A DNA stretch of 64,000 nucleotides from Sedimentibacter hydroxybenzoicus DSM 7310 (GCF_013403245.1 NZ_JACBNQ010000005.1:92819-156818), one strand, 5' to 3'. Shown: positions 34,459 through 44,725, counted from the first letter of the stretch. Made by a program: numbers and translations. The notes: generated by a model from the letters alone, not told the origin.

Positions 34459-35031
34459 TTATATATTAGAACCTTTAGTTTTCTTTGTCATGTCATATCC
34501 TAACTCATAGTAATGATTATTATTAAACTCAAAGTTTTTTATCACCTCAAGTCCCAGCTTGCGGGTGTGAGCATCGTAGGATCTATTGTTTATATGATTT
34601 ATAAATGTAATTAATACAGGGTATCTATCCTTCATCTGTAATCTCGAAAATTCAAATAAATTAGGCAGGACATCAGTTCCTCTGTACTCCATGTCTATGC
34701 ATATCGGACCGTATTGATAAGAGTTTTCAGCGTTTAATACAGTGTTTAAAAATGTAGTATTAGGTAAATCATTGATCATATGTTGAAATAAAGGCCACAC
34801 AGACCAATATTGCCATGAAGCGGCCATTGCATATCCGATTACTTTTTCACCGTCACAAGCTATGGCAAGTCCATTTTCTTTTTCTATCAGTTCTTTAAAT
34901 TGATTTTCCGCAAACAATGTTGTAACAAATCCATGTGGTTTATCTTCATCTCTTATAGTTGATACATGATACTTTTGTTGTAACAACTGTATCTTATTAA
35001 TATCCTGAATAGCAGCATTTCTATATTCCAT
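34459..35031 (-). CDS. GNAT-family acetyltransferase
   Basis: The 190-residue protein has a GNAT fold: a YRNAAIQDINKIQLLQQKY N-terminal segment, IACDGEKVIGYAMA (about 78-91), and a C-terminal part with ITFINHINNRSYDAHTRKLGL where the acetyl-CoA fold ends. The pyrophosphate loop is less canonical than R/Q-x-x-G-x-G/A. No substrate can be told. The start at 35031 has GGGG six bases upstream; an in-frame TTG precedes it. Confidence 0.75.
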   Translation of the reverse strand: MEYRNAAIQDINKIQLLQQKYHVSTIRDEDKPHGFVTTLFAENQFKELIEKENGLAIACDGEKVIGYAMAASWQYWSVWPLFQHMINDLPNTTFLNTVLNAENSYQYGPICIDMEYRGTDVLPNLFEFSRLQMKDRYPVLITFINHINNRSYDAHTRKLGLEVIKNFEFNNNHYYELGYDMTKKTKGSNI

Positions 35032-35135
35032 CAACTTCCCCGCCTTTCGATTTTTATTGAATCATACTAATATGATAGTATCATTATAGAATTTTATCAA
35101 GCATTTTGTCATTATGAGCACATTTACCATATACT

Positions 35136-36482
35136 CTACGTTACAATTCTCTTCCTGCTCCATCTTCCTGTCAAATAATATGAAAATGAAATAATATAAT
35201 TTGCTGCCCATCCCATTGGAATAGCATACCAAACTGCCTGAACTCCCCACTTGGGTGAGAAGTAAAATGCTACAAAAACCCTTATGCTTAAATTTACAAG
35301 ATTAGATATGGTAAACAGCAGCATATCACCCGAACCTCTGAGCACGCCGTCAGTAATTGATTTAAAACCGATAAACGCAAAGAAGTAACCAATAAATTTC
35401 AAATATCGGATACCTGTATTAAAAGCCAAGCTTCCATTTTCAACATCCAAAAATATTGAAATAATAGGTCTGTAGAATATTGCTGTAATTACGGCAATAA
35501 CTGCCGCAAACGAAACAATTATTCTATAGCCTGAATAATATCCCTCACGTACCCTGTCTAATTGTCCTGCACCGAGGTTTTGAGCCGTAAATGTAGAAAT
35601 AGCATTTCCTGTTGCAATCATGGGAACAATACATATTGATTCTATTCTTGTTCCTGCCGAATATCCCGCTAAAACGGAGGAACCAAAACCATTTACCACT
35701 GATTGAACGAGTACCATACCGATTGAAACAATTGACTGCTGCAATATAGACGGTACTGCAACAAAAATCATTTTTTTAAGCATTGATTTATTAAATTTCT
35801 CTATATGCTTTGATTCAGTAACATAGTTTTTTAATGTGTTTATTAAAATGATATACGAAATTACCGCAGATATTCCTTGTGCAATAACAGTAGCGATTGC
35901 AACACCGGCAACACCCATATGCAATACCAACACCATAAATAAATCAAGAATAACGTTTAATACCGAAGAGAAAAGCAATAGATACAAGGGTATTTTAGAT
36001 TTGCCTAATGCGTTAAACACCGATGCAAATATATTATACATAAACAAAAATGGCAGACCTATAAAATAAATCGTCAGATACAGCAATGCATCATCAAAAA
36101 TATTGGCAGGTGTATTTAATAAAAGCAATAACCGTTCCTTAGCAACAGTACCAAAAATCAACATGAATAAACTTAAAATCATAAAACTTATTAAAGCAGT
36201 ATAAACGGATGTCTTCATCTTTTCATATTCTTTAGCCCCCAAGTATTGGGAAATAATGACTGATGACCCTATTCCTCCGCCTATTGCTATCATTATAAAG
36301 ACTGTTGTCAAGGAATATGATGCACCTACGGCAGCAAGCGCCTCTTCACTTACAAATTTACCTACTATAATCGAGTCAGCCATATTATAAAACTGTTGAA
36401 AAAGATTACCCAAAATCATAGGCAATGCAAAGAATAATAATGATTTTCCTGGATTATCTTTTAACATATCGTATTCTTTCAT
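35136..36482 (-). CDS. MATE-family multidrug efflux protein (first)
   Basis: The 448-residue protein has 12 helices in two repeats. The first starts FFALPMILGNLFQQFYNMAD with IIVGKFVSEEALAAVGAS, and the second from about 240 begins VAVPSILQQSIVSIGMVLVQ. These match DinF/NorM-type exporters, which use Na+ or H+ to expel cations or metabolites. It begins MKEYDMLKDNPGKSLLFFA, typical of clostridial MATE proteins. A paralogue lies at 61848. Confidence 0.93.
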   Translation of the reverse strand: MKEYDMLKDNPGKSLLFFALPMILGNLFQQFYNMADSIIVGKFVSEEALAAVGASYSLTTVFIMIAIGGGIGSSVIISQYLGAKEYEKMKTSVYTALISFMILSLFMLIFGTVAKERLLLLLNTPANIFDDALLYLTIYFIGLPFLFMYNIFASVFNALGKSKIPLYLLLFSSVLNVILDLFMVLVLHMGVAGVAIATVIAQGISAVISYIILINTLKNYVTESKHIEKFNKSMLKKMIFVAVPSILQQSIVSIGMVLVQSVVNGFGSSVLAGYSAGTRIESICIVPMIATGNAISTFTAQNLGAGQLDRVREGYYSGYRIIVSFAAVIAVITAIFYRPIISIFLDVENGSLAFNTGIRYLKFIGYFFAFIGFKSITDGVLRGSGDMLLFTISNLVNLSIRVFVAFYFSPKWGVQAVWYAIPMGWAANYIISFSYYLTGRWSRKRIVT

Positions 36483-36686
36483 TATAAACCTCTTCTATAT
36501 CAAATAAAAACAACACCTTTCGGCGCTATATATCATTGTCTTACATTTATTATGATAAATCAAGAGTAAATTATTATTTAATACTTTTGTGTCATTTTTT
36601 ATATTAAAACATAAGATAAAGCTAAAGAAGTTAGCTTCGGCTAAATTATTTAGTAAAATATAATATTTTATGACAGGAGAAATGAT

Positions 36687-36908
36687 ATGAAAGCATTAAC
36701 AGATGCCCATGTGGGTGAAGTTGTAAAGGTAAGAAAAAACACCGCACAGGATTCATTAAAAGAAAGATTGCTTGCCTTAGGTCTTACAAACGGAGCTGAT
36801 ATAGAAATATTAAGAAAAGGCCCTAAAAATAATTTGACTGTTTACAATATACGCGGAGCTATGATTGCCCTGAGAGGTGAAGAAGCTCGATTGATTGAAA
36901 TATATTAG
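36687..36908 (+). CDS. feoA: Ferrous iron transport protein A
   Basis: The 73-residue SH3-like protein has the FeoA pattern KERLLALGLTNGADIEILRK then IRGAMIALRGEEARLIEI. It is a cytoplasmic partner of FeoB. ACAGGAGAAATGAT precedes the ATG. The 200-base upstream region shows a small TTAGC-TTCG-GCTAA hairpin but no Fur-box I can name. Confidence 0.93.
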   Translation: MKALTDAHVGEVVKVRKNTAQDSLKERLLALGLTNGADIEILRKGPKNNLTVYNIRGAMIALRGEEARLIEIY

Positions 36909-36922
36909 GAAGGGGCGAGTAT

Positions 36923-39028
36923 ATGGGTTTAACTGCACAATCTGTCAAAATAGACGCTATGAAGGATGTTTTTGATATAGTAAAAACCGATTCTCAGCAT
37001 GTAATAGCGTTAGCCGGAAATCCGAACACGGGAAAAAGCACTGTTTTTAATTATTTAACAGGTCTGAAGCAGCATACGGGAAATTGGCCCGGCAAGACAG
37101 TCGTTTCGGCAAGAGGAGAATATTCCTACAACGATGAAGAATATATAGTTGTAGACCTTCCCGGATCTTATTCATTGTTTACATCATCAAAAGATGAGGA
37201 AGTTTCCAGAGACTTTATCTGCTATGGCGATTATGAAGCAATAGTCGTAGTTGCAGATGCAACATGCCTGGAAAGAAACTTAAATTTAGTTTTTCAAATA
37301 TCCGAAATAACAAATAAGGTTATTCTCTGCATAAATTTAATAGATGAGGCAAAGAAAAAAAACATAGCAATCGATAAGGAAGGTCTCGAAAGGGAGCTTA
37401 ATGTCCCGGTAGTTTTAACTGCAGCACGAAGTGGCATCGGAATGGATGAGCTGAAAAATTTAATAGAAAAAATAACATTCAACAGCGAAAAAAGAAAGCC
37501 GGCAATAATAACGTACGATGATTATATAAAATCAGAAATCAATGACATTTTACCTCATTTAGAGGATTTAAATATTTCAAACATACGTTGGACCGCCTTG
37601 AGATTAATCGACAGCAATACAGATATTTTTTCGATAAACAAAGAAGGGCACTTAACTGTATCTCAGGCAAAAAAAATAAAAGAAGAACTTAATATCAATA
37701 CAGATACTATAAAGCTGCGTGAAATGATAGCAGAGCATAACTATAATTATGCTAATGAATTAAAGCAAAAATATGTAACAGAAGATACGAAAAAAATAAA
37801 AAGAGACAAAAAAATAGACGATATAATTACCTCTAAGGTACTTGGTTTACCGATTATGCTTTTACTTTTGGGATTGGTATTTTGGATAACAATTCAAGGA
37901 GCAAACATTCCGTCTCAAATGTTAGCAAGACTGTTGTTTGGAATTCAGGATAAGTTGTCGTCATTGTTTGTTCAATGGGAAGTACCGATGATATTGCACA
38001 ACATACTTCTTGACGGTATATATCGTACATTAGCATGGGTTGTATCTGTTATGCTCCCACCAATGGCAATATTCTTTCCATTGTTCACATTCTTAGAGGA
38101 CCTGGGATATCTGCCGAGAATCGCATTTAATTTAGATCATATGTTTAAAAAGGCATGCGCCCATGGAAAACAGTGTCTGACTATGTGCATGGGTTTCGGG
38201 TGTAACGCTGCAGGGGTTATCGGATGCAGAATAATTGATTCTCCAAGAGAGAGAGTTATAGCCATTTTAACTAATAATTTTGTGCCCTGCAACGGTAGGT
38301 TCCCGACAATAATAGTAATATCATCAGCTTTCTTTGCAGTTTATTCAAATGCATACGTAAACAGCTTAATACCGGCATTGTTCATTACGCTTATGGTTTT
38401 GTTCGGAATTATCGTTACATTACTTGTTTCATATATATTATCAAAAACGCTTTTAAAAGGAGTGCCCTCTACCTTCACCCTTGAGCTTCCGCCTTATAGA
38501 GTGCCAAAGATAGGTCGTCTTTTATATACCTCAATTATCGACAGAACCATATTTGTATTATCGAGAGCAGTAATTATAGCAGCTCCGGCAGGTGCAATTA
38601 CATGGATCTTTGCTAACATTTATGTGGGTGACTTAAGTATATTGTCTCATGTGGCAAATTTCCTAGACCCGATTGCTAAAACAATAGGTCTCGACGGTAT
38701 TATATTAATGGCATTTATAATGGGTATACCTGCAAATGAAATAGTGCTGCCGGTTTTATTAATGGCATACCTTTCAACGGGAACATTGACTGATTTTGAA
38801 AGTGTTGACCACCTGAGAACAATTCTTATAAATAACGGGTGGACTCCGTTAACTGCCTTAAACGTGATGCTTTTCAGCTTGCTTCATTGGCCTTGTTCAA
38901 CAGCCCTATGGACTATTAAGAAAGAAACAGGCAGCATTAAATGGACGCTGCTTTCATTCTTTATCCCAACAGCTATAGCATTTGCTGTTTGCTTTATTAC
39001 GGCAAGCTTGTATAGGTTGATATTATAA
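36923..39028 (+). CDS. feoB: Ferrous iron transporter FeoB
   Basis: The 701-residue protein imports Fe2+. It has an N-terminal G domain with GNPNTGKSTVFNYLTG (about 32-47), HTGNWPGKTV (switch I) and DLPGSYSLF (switch II), plus NLIDEAKK. A membrane part from about 310 holds two Gate domains with FVPCNGRFPTIIVI and PANEIVLPVLLMAYLS. Cys residues in CMGFGCNAAGVIGCR are typical. It starts 14 bases after feoA, as an operon, and is followed by a terminator. The N-terminal extension before the G domain is about 30 residues. Confidence 0.96.
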   Translation: MGLTAQSVKIDAMKDVFDIVKTDSQHVIALAGNPNTGKSTVFNYLTGLKQHTGNWPGKTVVSARGEYSYNDEEYIVVDLPGSYSLFTSSKDEEVSRDFICYGDYEAIVVVADATCLERNLNLVFQISEITNKVILCINLIDEAKKKNIAIDKEGLERELNVPVVLTAARSGIGMDELKNLIEKITFNSEKRKPAIITYDDYIKSEINDILPHLEDLNISNIRWTALRLIDSNTDIFSINKEGHLTVSQAKKIKEELNINTDTIKLREMIAEHNYNYANELKQKYVTEDTKKIKRDKKIDDIITSKVLGLPIMLLLLGLVFWITIQGANIPSQMLARLLFGIQDKLSSLFVQWEVPMILHNILLDGIYRTLAWVVSVMLPPMAIFFPLFTFLEDLGYLPRIAFNLDHMFKKACAHGKQCLTMCMGFGCNAAGVIGCRIIDSPRERVIAILTNNFVPCNGRFPTIIVISSAFFAVYSNAYVNSLIPALFITLMVLFGIIVTLLVSYILSKTLLKGVPSTFTLELPPYRVPKIGRLLYTSIIDRTIFVLSRAVIIAAPAGAITWIFANIYVGDLSILSHVANFLDPIAKTIGLDGIILMAFIMGIPANEIVLPVLLMAYLSTGTLTDFESVDHLRTILINNGWTPLTALNVMLFSLLHWPCSTALWTIKKETGSIKWTLLSFFIPTAIAFAVCFITASLYRLIL

Positions 39029-39030
39029 CT

Positions 39031-39080
39031 AATCAGGATATTCTACGCGTATATAGGCGAGGAATATCCTGATTTTTTTA
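39031..39080 (+). terminator. Terminator of feoAB
   Basis: AATCAGGATATTC pairs with GAATATCCTGATT and is followed by TTTTTTA. Confidence 0.9.
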
Positions 39081-39228
39081 GTGTGCAATTCAATCACCTC
39101 TGAAACTATTTAAAGATTATTTTTTTACTTATGTTTAAATCGACAATATATCGGTATATATTACATTGTAATTATTACAACTTAATATTAATAACAATAA
39201 TTTTTATTGCAACTAACGGAGGAGCGAA

Positions 39229-41214
39229 ATGAAAAAAAACAATTCAAAATTTCAAAGCATAAGTACAGCTATATTAAAAATAAGTATAATCACATTGATT
39301 ATAACAGTGGTAATAACATCAACAATTTCTCTGTTTTATTTTAACAATATAATAATTGAGATATCAGAGGATAAAGCATTAGCATCAATGGATATTGTAG
39401 AAAAGGAAATAGAATCAATTAAAAGTGAACTGATTGAATATGTAAGCGAAGCAGCAAAAGATACAAAATTAATAAGTTATATAAATTCAAATAATACAAG
39501 TCTGCTCGAATCATATATAAACAGTTTGAATGAAGCATCAAGTTATAACAATATAACGGTAACAGATTTAAGCGGCACTATAATTTCAAGCACAAATGAC
39601 GTGTATAAATCAGGAGATAACATTTCCAACAATGCTATTATAAAATCAGCACTTGGCGGAAAAGTACTTTCAGATATAGGAAGGGAACCCTCAGATTTTT
39701 ATGGTATAAATGTCGGTTCACCTATTTATCAAAACAATAAGTTATTGGGTGTTTTATCAGTAGGATTTAAGCTTGAAGACAACAATTTTGTAGATAATAT
39801 GAAATCCTTAATAAATAATGAAATATCAATATTTGAGAATGATTTGAGAATAAGCTCTACAGTAATTCAGGACGGAAAACGACTGGTTGGAACAAAGCTT
39901 GATCCTAAAATAGCCGATACGGTTATGAACAATAAAATGGACTATGTCGGTAAAGCAGATGTGTTTGGCCTGCCGTATATAACAGTATATAAACCAACCC
40001 TTTCCTCGGATGGATCTGTTAAAGGAGTAATAGTTACGGCAAGTGACTATTCTGTTATCGAAAAAAAGATATTAAATGAAGTTATGATAATAAGTATTAT
40101 TTCAATATTGTCAATTATACTCAGCATATTCGTAATGCAAAGATATTTTAAATTAAAGCTAAAAAATCCGTTAAACATTGTAGTTAACGCGGCAAAAGCT
40201 ATAGAAATCGGCGATATAAGTGAAGATATAATAAGACAGATTAAAGAAATTGATTCTAATGATGAAATTGGCTCTTTGGCTAAATCTATGGATGGTGCAG
40301 TTGTATCAGTTAATATGTTGGCAAACAGCATCGATGGATATAAAACAGCCTTAACAAATAATGATTTAACATATACATCGGATACATCAATACATAAAGG
40401 TATATATTTTACAATTATTAAAATTGTAGAAACATTGTTTAATGATCTTAGATCAATTTTAAACGAAATTAATTTGGCAGCAGATGGCATTAATTCGGGA
40501 GCAGAGCATGTTTCTGCAGCTGCTCAAATGCTGGCACAAGGCTCTACCGAGCAAGCAAGCTCTATCGAAGAATTAGCTGCTACCATGTCAGAAGTAGCAG
40601 TTCAGATTAAAAACGACGCTGAAAGTGCTGTTAATGTCAGCAGATTGTCTGATGAAACAGGATCTGTTGTACTACAAGGCAGTCAATACATGAATGAATT
40701 GATGAACGCAATGGAAGAAATCAATCATACATCTGGTGAAATTGAAAAAATAATTAAAACAATAGATGATATAGCATTTCAAACTAATATATTGGCACTT
40801 AATGCGGCTGTTGAGGCAGCAAGGGCAGGTGCTGCCGGCAAAGGCTTTTCTGTCGTTGCAGACGAAGTCCGAAATCTTGCATCCAAGAGTGCTGAGGCAG
40901 CTAAAAGTACAACCCTTCTGATTGAAAGTTCTGTAAATTCAATTAACAAGGGAACCTTAATTGCAAAGGAAACCGAATCAGCTCTAAAAAATGTTGTGGA
41001 AAAAACCCATACGGCCAACTCCTTGATAAATGATATTTCTGAAGCTTCACAAAAACAAAGCGATAATGTTTATCAAGTCAACACAGGTGTTGATCAAATA
41101 TCAAGTGTTATACAATCTAATTCAGCAACCGCGGAGCAAATAGCCGCATCGAGTGAAGAACTGTCAGGACAGGCCTTTTCATTGAAACAAATGGTAGGAA
41201 AATATACATTGTAA
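39229..41214 (+). CDS. Methyl-accepting chemotaxis protein
   Basis: The 661-residue receptor has an N-terminal helix (about 15-35), an extracytoplasmic Cache-like sensor (about 40-275) with [20 protein letters not shown] and [19 protein letters not shown], a second helix (about 283-302), a HAMP region (about 305-360) and a signalling domain ending near 660. The hairpin tip [23 protein letters not shown] is near consensus. It senses a small molecule outside the cell and controls the flagellar motor through CheA. No chemotaxis kinase is nearby, so it is an orphan receptor gene. The Cache domain suggests an organic-acid or amino-acid ligand. Confidence 0.95.
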   Translation: MKKNNSKFQSISTAILKISIITLIITVVITSTISLFYFNNIIIEISEDKALASMDIVEKEIESIKSELIEYVSEAAKDTKLISYINSNNTSLLESYINSLNEASSYNNITVTDLSGTIISSTNDVYKSGDNISNNAIIKSALGGKVLSDIGREPSDFYGINVGSPIYQNNKLLGVLSVGFKLEDNNFVDNMKSLINNEISIFENDLRISSTVIQDGKRLVGTKLDPKIADTVMNNKMDYVGKADVFGLPYITVYKPTLSSDGSVKGVIVTASDYSVIEKKILNEVMIISIISILSIILSIFVMQRYFKLKLKNPLNIVVNAAKAIEIGDISEDIIRQIKEIDSNDEIGSLAKSMDGAVVSVNMLANSIDGYKTALTNNDLTYTSDTSIHKGIYFTIIKIVETLFNDLRSILNEINLAADGINSGAEHVSAAAQMLAQGSTEQASSIEELAATMSEVAVQIKNDAESAVNVSRLSDETGSVVLQGSQYMNELMNAMEEINHTSGEIEKIIKTIDDIAFQTNILALNAAVEAARAGAAGKGFSVVADEVRNLASKSAEAAKSTTLLIESSVNSINKGTLIAKETESALKNVVEKTHTANSLINDISEASQKQSDNVYQVNTGVDQISSVIQSNSATAEQIAASSEELSGQAFSLKQMVGKYTL

Positions 41215-41268
41215 TAAGCAGATAACCCAAATCTCTGATCAGGTGTCAGTCGCTTATACTCTAAGTGC
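41213..41268. repeat. Stop-codon-overlapping palindromic element, copy B
   Basis: AATAAGCAGATAACCCAA, then GGTGTCAGTCGCTTAT, an imperfect palindrome overlapping the stop of the chemotaxis receptor. It matches the copy at 26691-26743 in order, spacing and position relative to the stop codon. Confidence 0.7.
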
Positions 41269-41275
41269 AAGAACA

Positions 41276-41308
41276 AAAACCGGAAGGATAGTTATGTCTT
41301 CCGGTTTT
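41276..41308. terminator. Bidirectional terminator
   Basis: AAAACCGGAAG and CTTCCGGTTTT pair perfectly. It lies between the convergent chemotaxis receptor and symporter genes and has T-runs on both strands. Confidence 0.88.
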
Positions 41309-41316
41309 CCCAATTT

Positions 41317-42705
41317 CTATTGCTGAATCTTATGATGCTTGCTCAAGCCGAAAAGGATTGTTAATGCACTGATGCTTACACCGATAAATAAAGAATTCAT
41401 ATTCAAATCAAAGAATGTTTCACATACTAAAAATGATAAAAATCCGAACACACTTGATAAAACAGCGAATTTACTACCAATCTTACCTTTGAAAAATAGT
41501 GCTCCAATCATCGGAATTATCAACACCGTTGCTCTTAACCCCATAGACATAAATCCCCATGTTAATATGGCCGTTTTTAGATTTCCTAAAGTAAATATTG
41601 CAGATACTACCAAGGTCAACAAAATTACAATCCTTGTGATTACTAATTCATTTTTGATATTTTCATTCTTGCTTATATATTTTTTATAAATATCATTTAT
41701 AATAATTGTGCTGAATCCAAGTGCCATTCCTGAACCGGTTCCCACTAACGCTATCAATAATGTTGCTAATATAAGACCGCTGATAAAAGGCGGAATATTG
41801 TTAATAATAAATAAAGGAAATGCCTGACTTGATTCTATGTAAGGATAATTAATTTTCATATACATTCCTATTAAAATACTGCCGATTCCTATAGGTGGTA
41901 TAATAGCAGCACTTAATAATGCGCCCTTTTTGGCTTCCTTTATATTTTTCCCTGATATAACAGCCTGAATATAAGTCTGAGTAGATAATACTCCCAAAAC
42001 AACCGAAAACCCATCACCTACATCAATACCAACTCCTCTTGATACAAGATTAAAATATTGTTGGTGATTAAGGTTATTATAAAATCCGGAAAACCCTCCC
42101 CCTAACTTAAGAGCTATAGCAGCACCTAAAAAAACAGAAAAATATATTAAAACAAGCTTTATAATACCTAAAATACCTGTACTTAAAACTCCGCCAAAAA
42201 TAACGTAAACACTCATTAGCAATATACTGACACAAGCACTTTCCACACTGTCCAAACCAAACATTGAAGATAACAATGCATTAGCAGCTAAAATTTGTGC
42301 AACTATATTCAATATTATCCCGAATGATGATAAAACTGTAGTAATAATACCGGAGGTTTGTCCATACTCTGAAGATATCATTTCTTGTATTGTATTACAG
42401 CAGCTTAATTTAAGCGGCTTAACAAAGCCTGATCCAAGAATTAAACATCCCAGACCGGCACCTAAGGTAAACCACCAGGCAGAAAAACCATAATTATATG
42501 CCAGCTGTGCGGTACCTACGGTTGAAGAACCTCCTACCAATGTTCCGATAATTGTTCCGGCAACTAATAAAGAACTCGCTCTGTGACCGCCTGTTGAAAA
42601 ATCCGATGCATTTTTAACTCTTTTCCCTGAATAAACTCCTATTCCCATTATGATTATCAAAGTAACTAATGCTCCGATAATATGAGATGCTGTAAGGTTT
42701 TCCAT
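41317..42705 (-). CDS. Sodium:solute symporter family protein
   Basis: The 462-residue protein has about 13 helices and the SSS hallmarks: VGGSSTVGTAQLAYNYGFSAWWFTLGAGLG (about 57-86), GGVLSTGILGIIK and GTGSGMALGFSTIIINDIYK (about 320). Relatives import proline, pantothenate, short acids or sugars with Na+. It lies after the AtuA-DUF4387 gene pair in the same direction, but a terminator and a palindrome (42723-42743) lie between, so it may have its own operator. Its substrate is unknown; a shared substrate with the AtuA-like enzyme is inferred from position only. Confidence 0.88.
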   Translation of the reverse strand: MENLTASHIIGALVTLIIIMGIGVYSGKRVKNASDFSTGGHRASSLLVAGTIIGTLVGGSSTVGTAQLAYNYGFSAWWFTLGAGLGCLILGSGFVKPLKLSCCNTIQEMISSEYGQTSGIITTVLSSFGIILNIVAQILAANALLSSMFGLDSVESACVSILLMSVYVIFGGVLSTGILGIIKLVLIYFSVFLGAAIALKLGGGFSGFYNNLNHQQYFNLVSRGVGIDVGDGFSVVLGVLSTQTYIQAVISGKNIKEAKKGALLSAAIIPPIGIGSILIGMYMKINYPYIESSQAFPLFIINNIPPFISGLILATLLIALVGTGSGMALGFSTIIINDIYKKYISKNENIKNELVITRIVILLTLVVSAIFTLGNLKTAILTWGFMSMGLRATVLIIPMIGALFFKGKIGSKFAVLSSVFGFLSFLVCETFFDLNMNSLFIGVSISALTILFGLSKHHKIQQ

Positions 42706-42722
42706 GAAGTTCTCCTGTAAGC

Positions 42723-42743
42723 AATTAGGGTTGAACCCTAATT
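42723..42743. promoter_or_regulatory. Perfect 10-bp palindrome upstream of the symporter
   Basis: AATTAGGGTT-g-AACCCTAATT lies in the leader of the symporter gene, 17 bases before its ATG. With no T-run it looks like an operator rather than a terminator. Confidence 0.5.
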
Positions 42744-42819
42744 ATCATAATATATAAGTCTTTCTTTTAGATTATATTAAATAATTATTAGAATAGCAAT
42801 AATAAGAATTCATATAAGA

Positions 42820-42844
42820 ACTAAACCGCAGCTTAAAGCTGCGG
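42820..42844 (-). terminator. Terminator after DUF4387
   Basis: CCGCAGCTT-AAAGCTGCGG is almost a perfect palindrome and on the minus strand TTTAGTTCTT follows. It lies just beyond the stop of the DUF4387 gene. Confidence 0.7.
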
Positions 42845-42864
42845 CGTAATTAATATATAGTATA

Positions 42865-43185
42865 TTATACAGGTATTTCAATATCCAGCAGAGGCGGATA
42901 CTGCTGACACCCGAACACATCACCTTCACCGGGACTTCCGCTTGGCTGAAGTCTTAGTATGGTAAATTTTATTGCATATGCCGGATCAAATTCAACAAAA
43001 TCTGAAATTCTGCTTTCACAAATTTGAAATAGATTTGCTATAAATTCTTTTGTAATTATTTTACTTGCCTTAACTAATTCATAATTTTCTTTTTCTCTGA
43101 ATATTATATCAAATGTAATTCTATCAGTACCGGCATTTTTGCTTCTTATTGTTTTAGCTATATCAACTAACTTTATTGTCTTCAT
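42865..43185 (-). CDS. DUF4387 domain protein
   Basis: The 106-residue protein matches DUF4387, seen in KTIRSKNAGTDRITFDIIF (about 11-29) and the C-terminal RLQPSGSPGEGDVFGCQQYP. In many genomes this domain is fused to, or next to, AtuA/DUF1446 proteins and likely forms one enzyme with them. Here it starts 5 bases after the AtuA-like gene, so the two are co-translated. The biochemical reaction is not known. Confidence 0.82.
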   Translation of the reverse strand: MKTIKLVDIAKTIRSKNAGTDRITFDIIFREKENYELVKASKIITKEFIANLFQICESRISDFVEFDPAYAIKFTILRLQPSGSPGEGDVFGCQQYPPLLDIEIPV

Positions 43186-43190
43186 AACTC

Positions 43191-44561
43191 TTACTCTCCG
43201 ATCTCTATTAGTTTAACATCAAATAATTCTAAAGGATCATCCACTTCAACAATATGATTTAAAGACCATCGGTAAGCAGAAGTAGCGGGTAAGACTTCAT
43301 CAACGACAAAAGCAGCTGTCCCGGCAGTACCCTTAACCTCAGGCAATCTTGCATAAAAGATTTGTCTTGTTCCGGTCATAGTAACTTCTTCAGCCATTTC
43401 CTTTGTTGGAGCAATGCCTTGAACAATTATACATAATTCATGTGATTTTATTTCTTTAACAGGCTCTAAGTCTCCCATTACACCATTTTTACCATATATC
43501 CTGTAATGCAATTCGTACCCGTTATCTCCAAACTTTTGCATTACCTGTTCTCTTGACAATTCTATAACCTTATCAATATTTTTTATTGTATAAGGATCTC
43601 TGACACCTGCAATCCCAATATACATTTCTCCAACCTTCGTAGACCCTTCAAGCTTAACTTTTATTTTGCCTTCAATTGGTATATACTTTGGGTTAGTTAT
43701 TCTTGTAGTTTTTTCATCCCACTGCTCATACAGGCATTCAGACATGTCCAGCATCCCGCCTGCAAAATATTCATAATACGGATTCGACCTTTCATACATA
43801 GCATGACCTGCAACAGATGCTACCGTACATCTTTGCCAAGGAGCCATTGCCGTAACTTTAACATCATTATGTGTTATAGTTCCAATTACACTTTCCTTGG
43901 CTCCATAAGGTTCAGCACAGAATGAAGCACATTCCAATACCTTTCCGGCATAATAAGCAAGATTTTCCGGGAATCCTTCTTTTATAGCTGGAGCAGCAAA
44001 AATTGCAATATCTGATGATCTTCCTCCTATTATAACATCTGCCCCCATCTCTAAAGCTCTAATGTATGGATGTACACCTGCTACAGCAACAATTCTTTCT
44101 GTTTTGTCCAATTCTTCAAAAGTAAGAAAAGATCTTGAATCTAATCCTTCGATTACAGCTCCGTTTTCCATCTTATTTCTCAGATATCTTTTATCAACTT
44201 CTGAATAAAAATATGCTAATTTAAATTTAGGAATTTTATGTTCTGTTGCTAAATCTTTTATAATTTGCACATACATATCAACTCTGCTGTTTGTTCCCGT
44301 ATCACCTGCAGAACCTATAATCATAGGAACTCCCTGCTCTCTCGAAGCAAGAAGCATTAATTCCAAATCATGTTTCTGCCAGACATATAGACTTGCACAT
44401 TTATCAGCACCTAAAGGTCCGGGCCCAATATCATCACTTCCGGAATCACTGCAATAATAATCAGGCTTAGTTTGTGCTCCTAACCAAAAGCTATCTTCTT
44501 TTGTAGGAGAAAAACCTAAATGTCCATTAGGACAAATTATCCTAAGCTCTTTTTTTATCAT
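43191..44561 (-). CDS. AtuA-family (DUF1446) protein
   Basis: The 456-residue protein belongs to the acyclic-terpene-utilisation AtuA family: GDTGTNSRVDMYVQIIKDLA (about 86-105), then IIGGRSSDIAIFAAPAI (about 183-199), and a conserved GTAGTAAFVVDEVLPATSAY near the end. Despite the name, most members lie in acid or amino-acid catabolic operons and the reaction is undetermined. The start at 44561 follows GGAGG; an in-frame ATG lies 11 codons upstream. A near-perfect sigma-54 promoter lies 45 bases upstream of this start, and the regulator pair at 44759-47702 is the natural controller. Confidence 0.82.
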   Translation of the reverse strand: MIKKELRIICPNGHLGFSPTKEDSFWLGAQTKPDYYCSDSGSDDIGPGPLGADKCASLYVWQKHDLELMLLASREQGVPMIIGSAGDTGTNSRVDMYVQIIKDLATEHKIPKFKLAYFYSEVDKRYLRNKMENGAVIEGLDSRSFLTFEELDKTERIVAVAGVHPYIRALEMGADVIIGGRSSDIAIFAAPAIKEGFPENLAYYAGKVLECASFCAEPYGAKESVIGTITHNDVKVTAMAPWQRCTVASVAGHAMYERSNPYYEYFAGGMLDMSECLYEQWDEKTTRITNPKYIPIEGKIKVKLEGSTKVGEMYIGIAGVRDPYTIKNIDKVIELSREQVMQKFGDNGYELHYRIYGKNGVMGDLEPVKEIKSHELCIIVQGIAPTKEMAEEVTMTGTRQIFYARLPEVKGTAGTAAFVVDEVLPATSAYRWSLNHIVEVDDPLELFDVKLIEIGE

Positions 44562-44605
44562 TTTCAATCCTCCACTATTGTAATTAGTTTTCATACAATA
44601 ATAGT

Positions 44606-44621
44606 AGCAATATTTGTGCCA
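44606..44621 (-). promoter_or_regulatory. Sigma-54 promoter for the AtuA operon
   Basis: On the minus strand TGGCACAAATATTGCT matches both -24 (TGGCAC) and -12 (TTGCT) elements with correct spacing. It is the best match among the five in the window. Confidence 0.88.
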
Positions 44622-44704
44622 ATAAAATTACGCAATTATTTAATTGTGATTATAAGCACCGCGGCTTAGTTATAATTTATAATTGCTTTTAATGTGCATA
44701 AAAT

Positions 44705-44725
44705 AATGTCTAATAATTGGACATT
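44705..44725. promoter_or_regulatory. Palindrome, possible NtrC-type binding site
   Basis: AATGTC-TAATAATTG-GACATT, with further inner symmetry (TGTCYAATWATTRGACA), lies about 85-105 bases upstream of the sigma-54 promoter, the usual place for an activator dimer. A T-run is absent, so it is not a terminator. Confidence 0.6.

Noticed and set aside
36610..36660. Hairpin TTAGC-TTCG-GCTAA upstream of feoA as a riboswitch or Fur site
   Set aside because: The stem is short with no conserved riboswitch core, and I found no convincing Fur palindrome.
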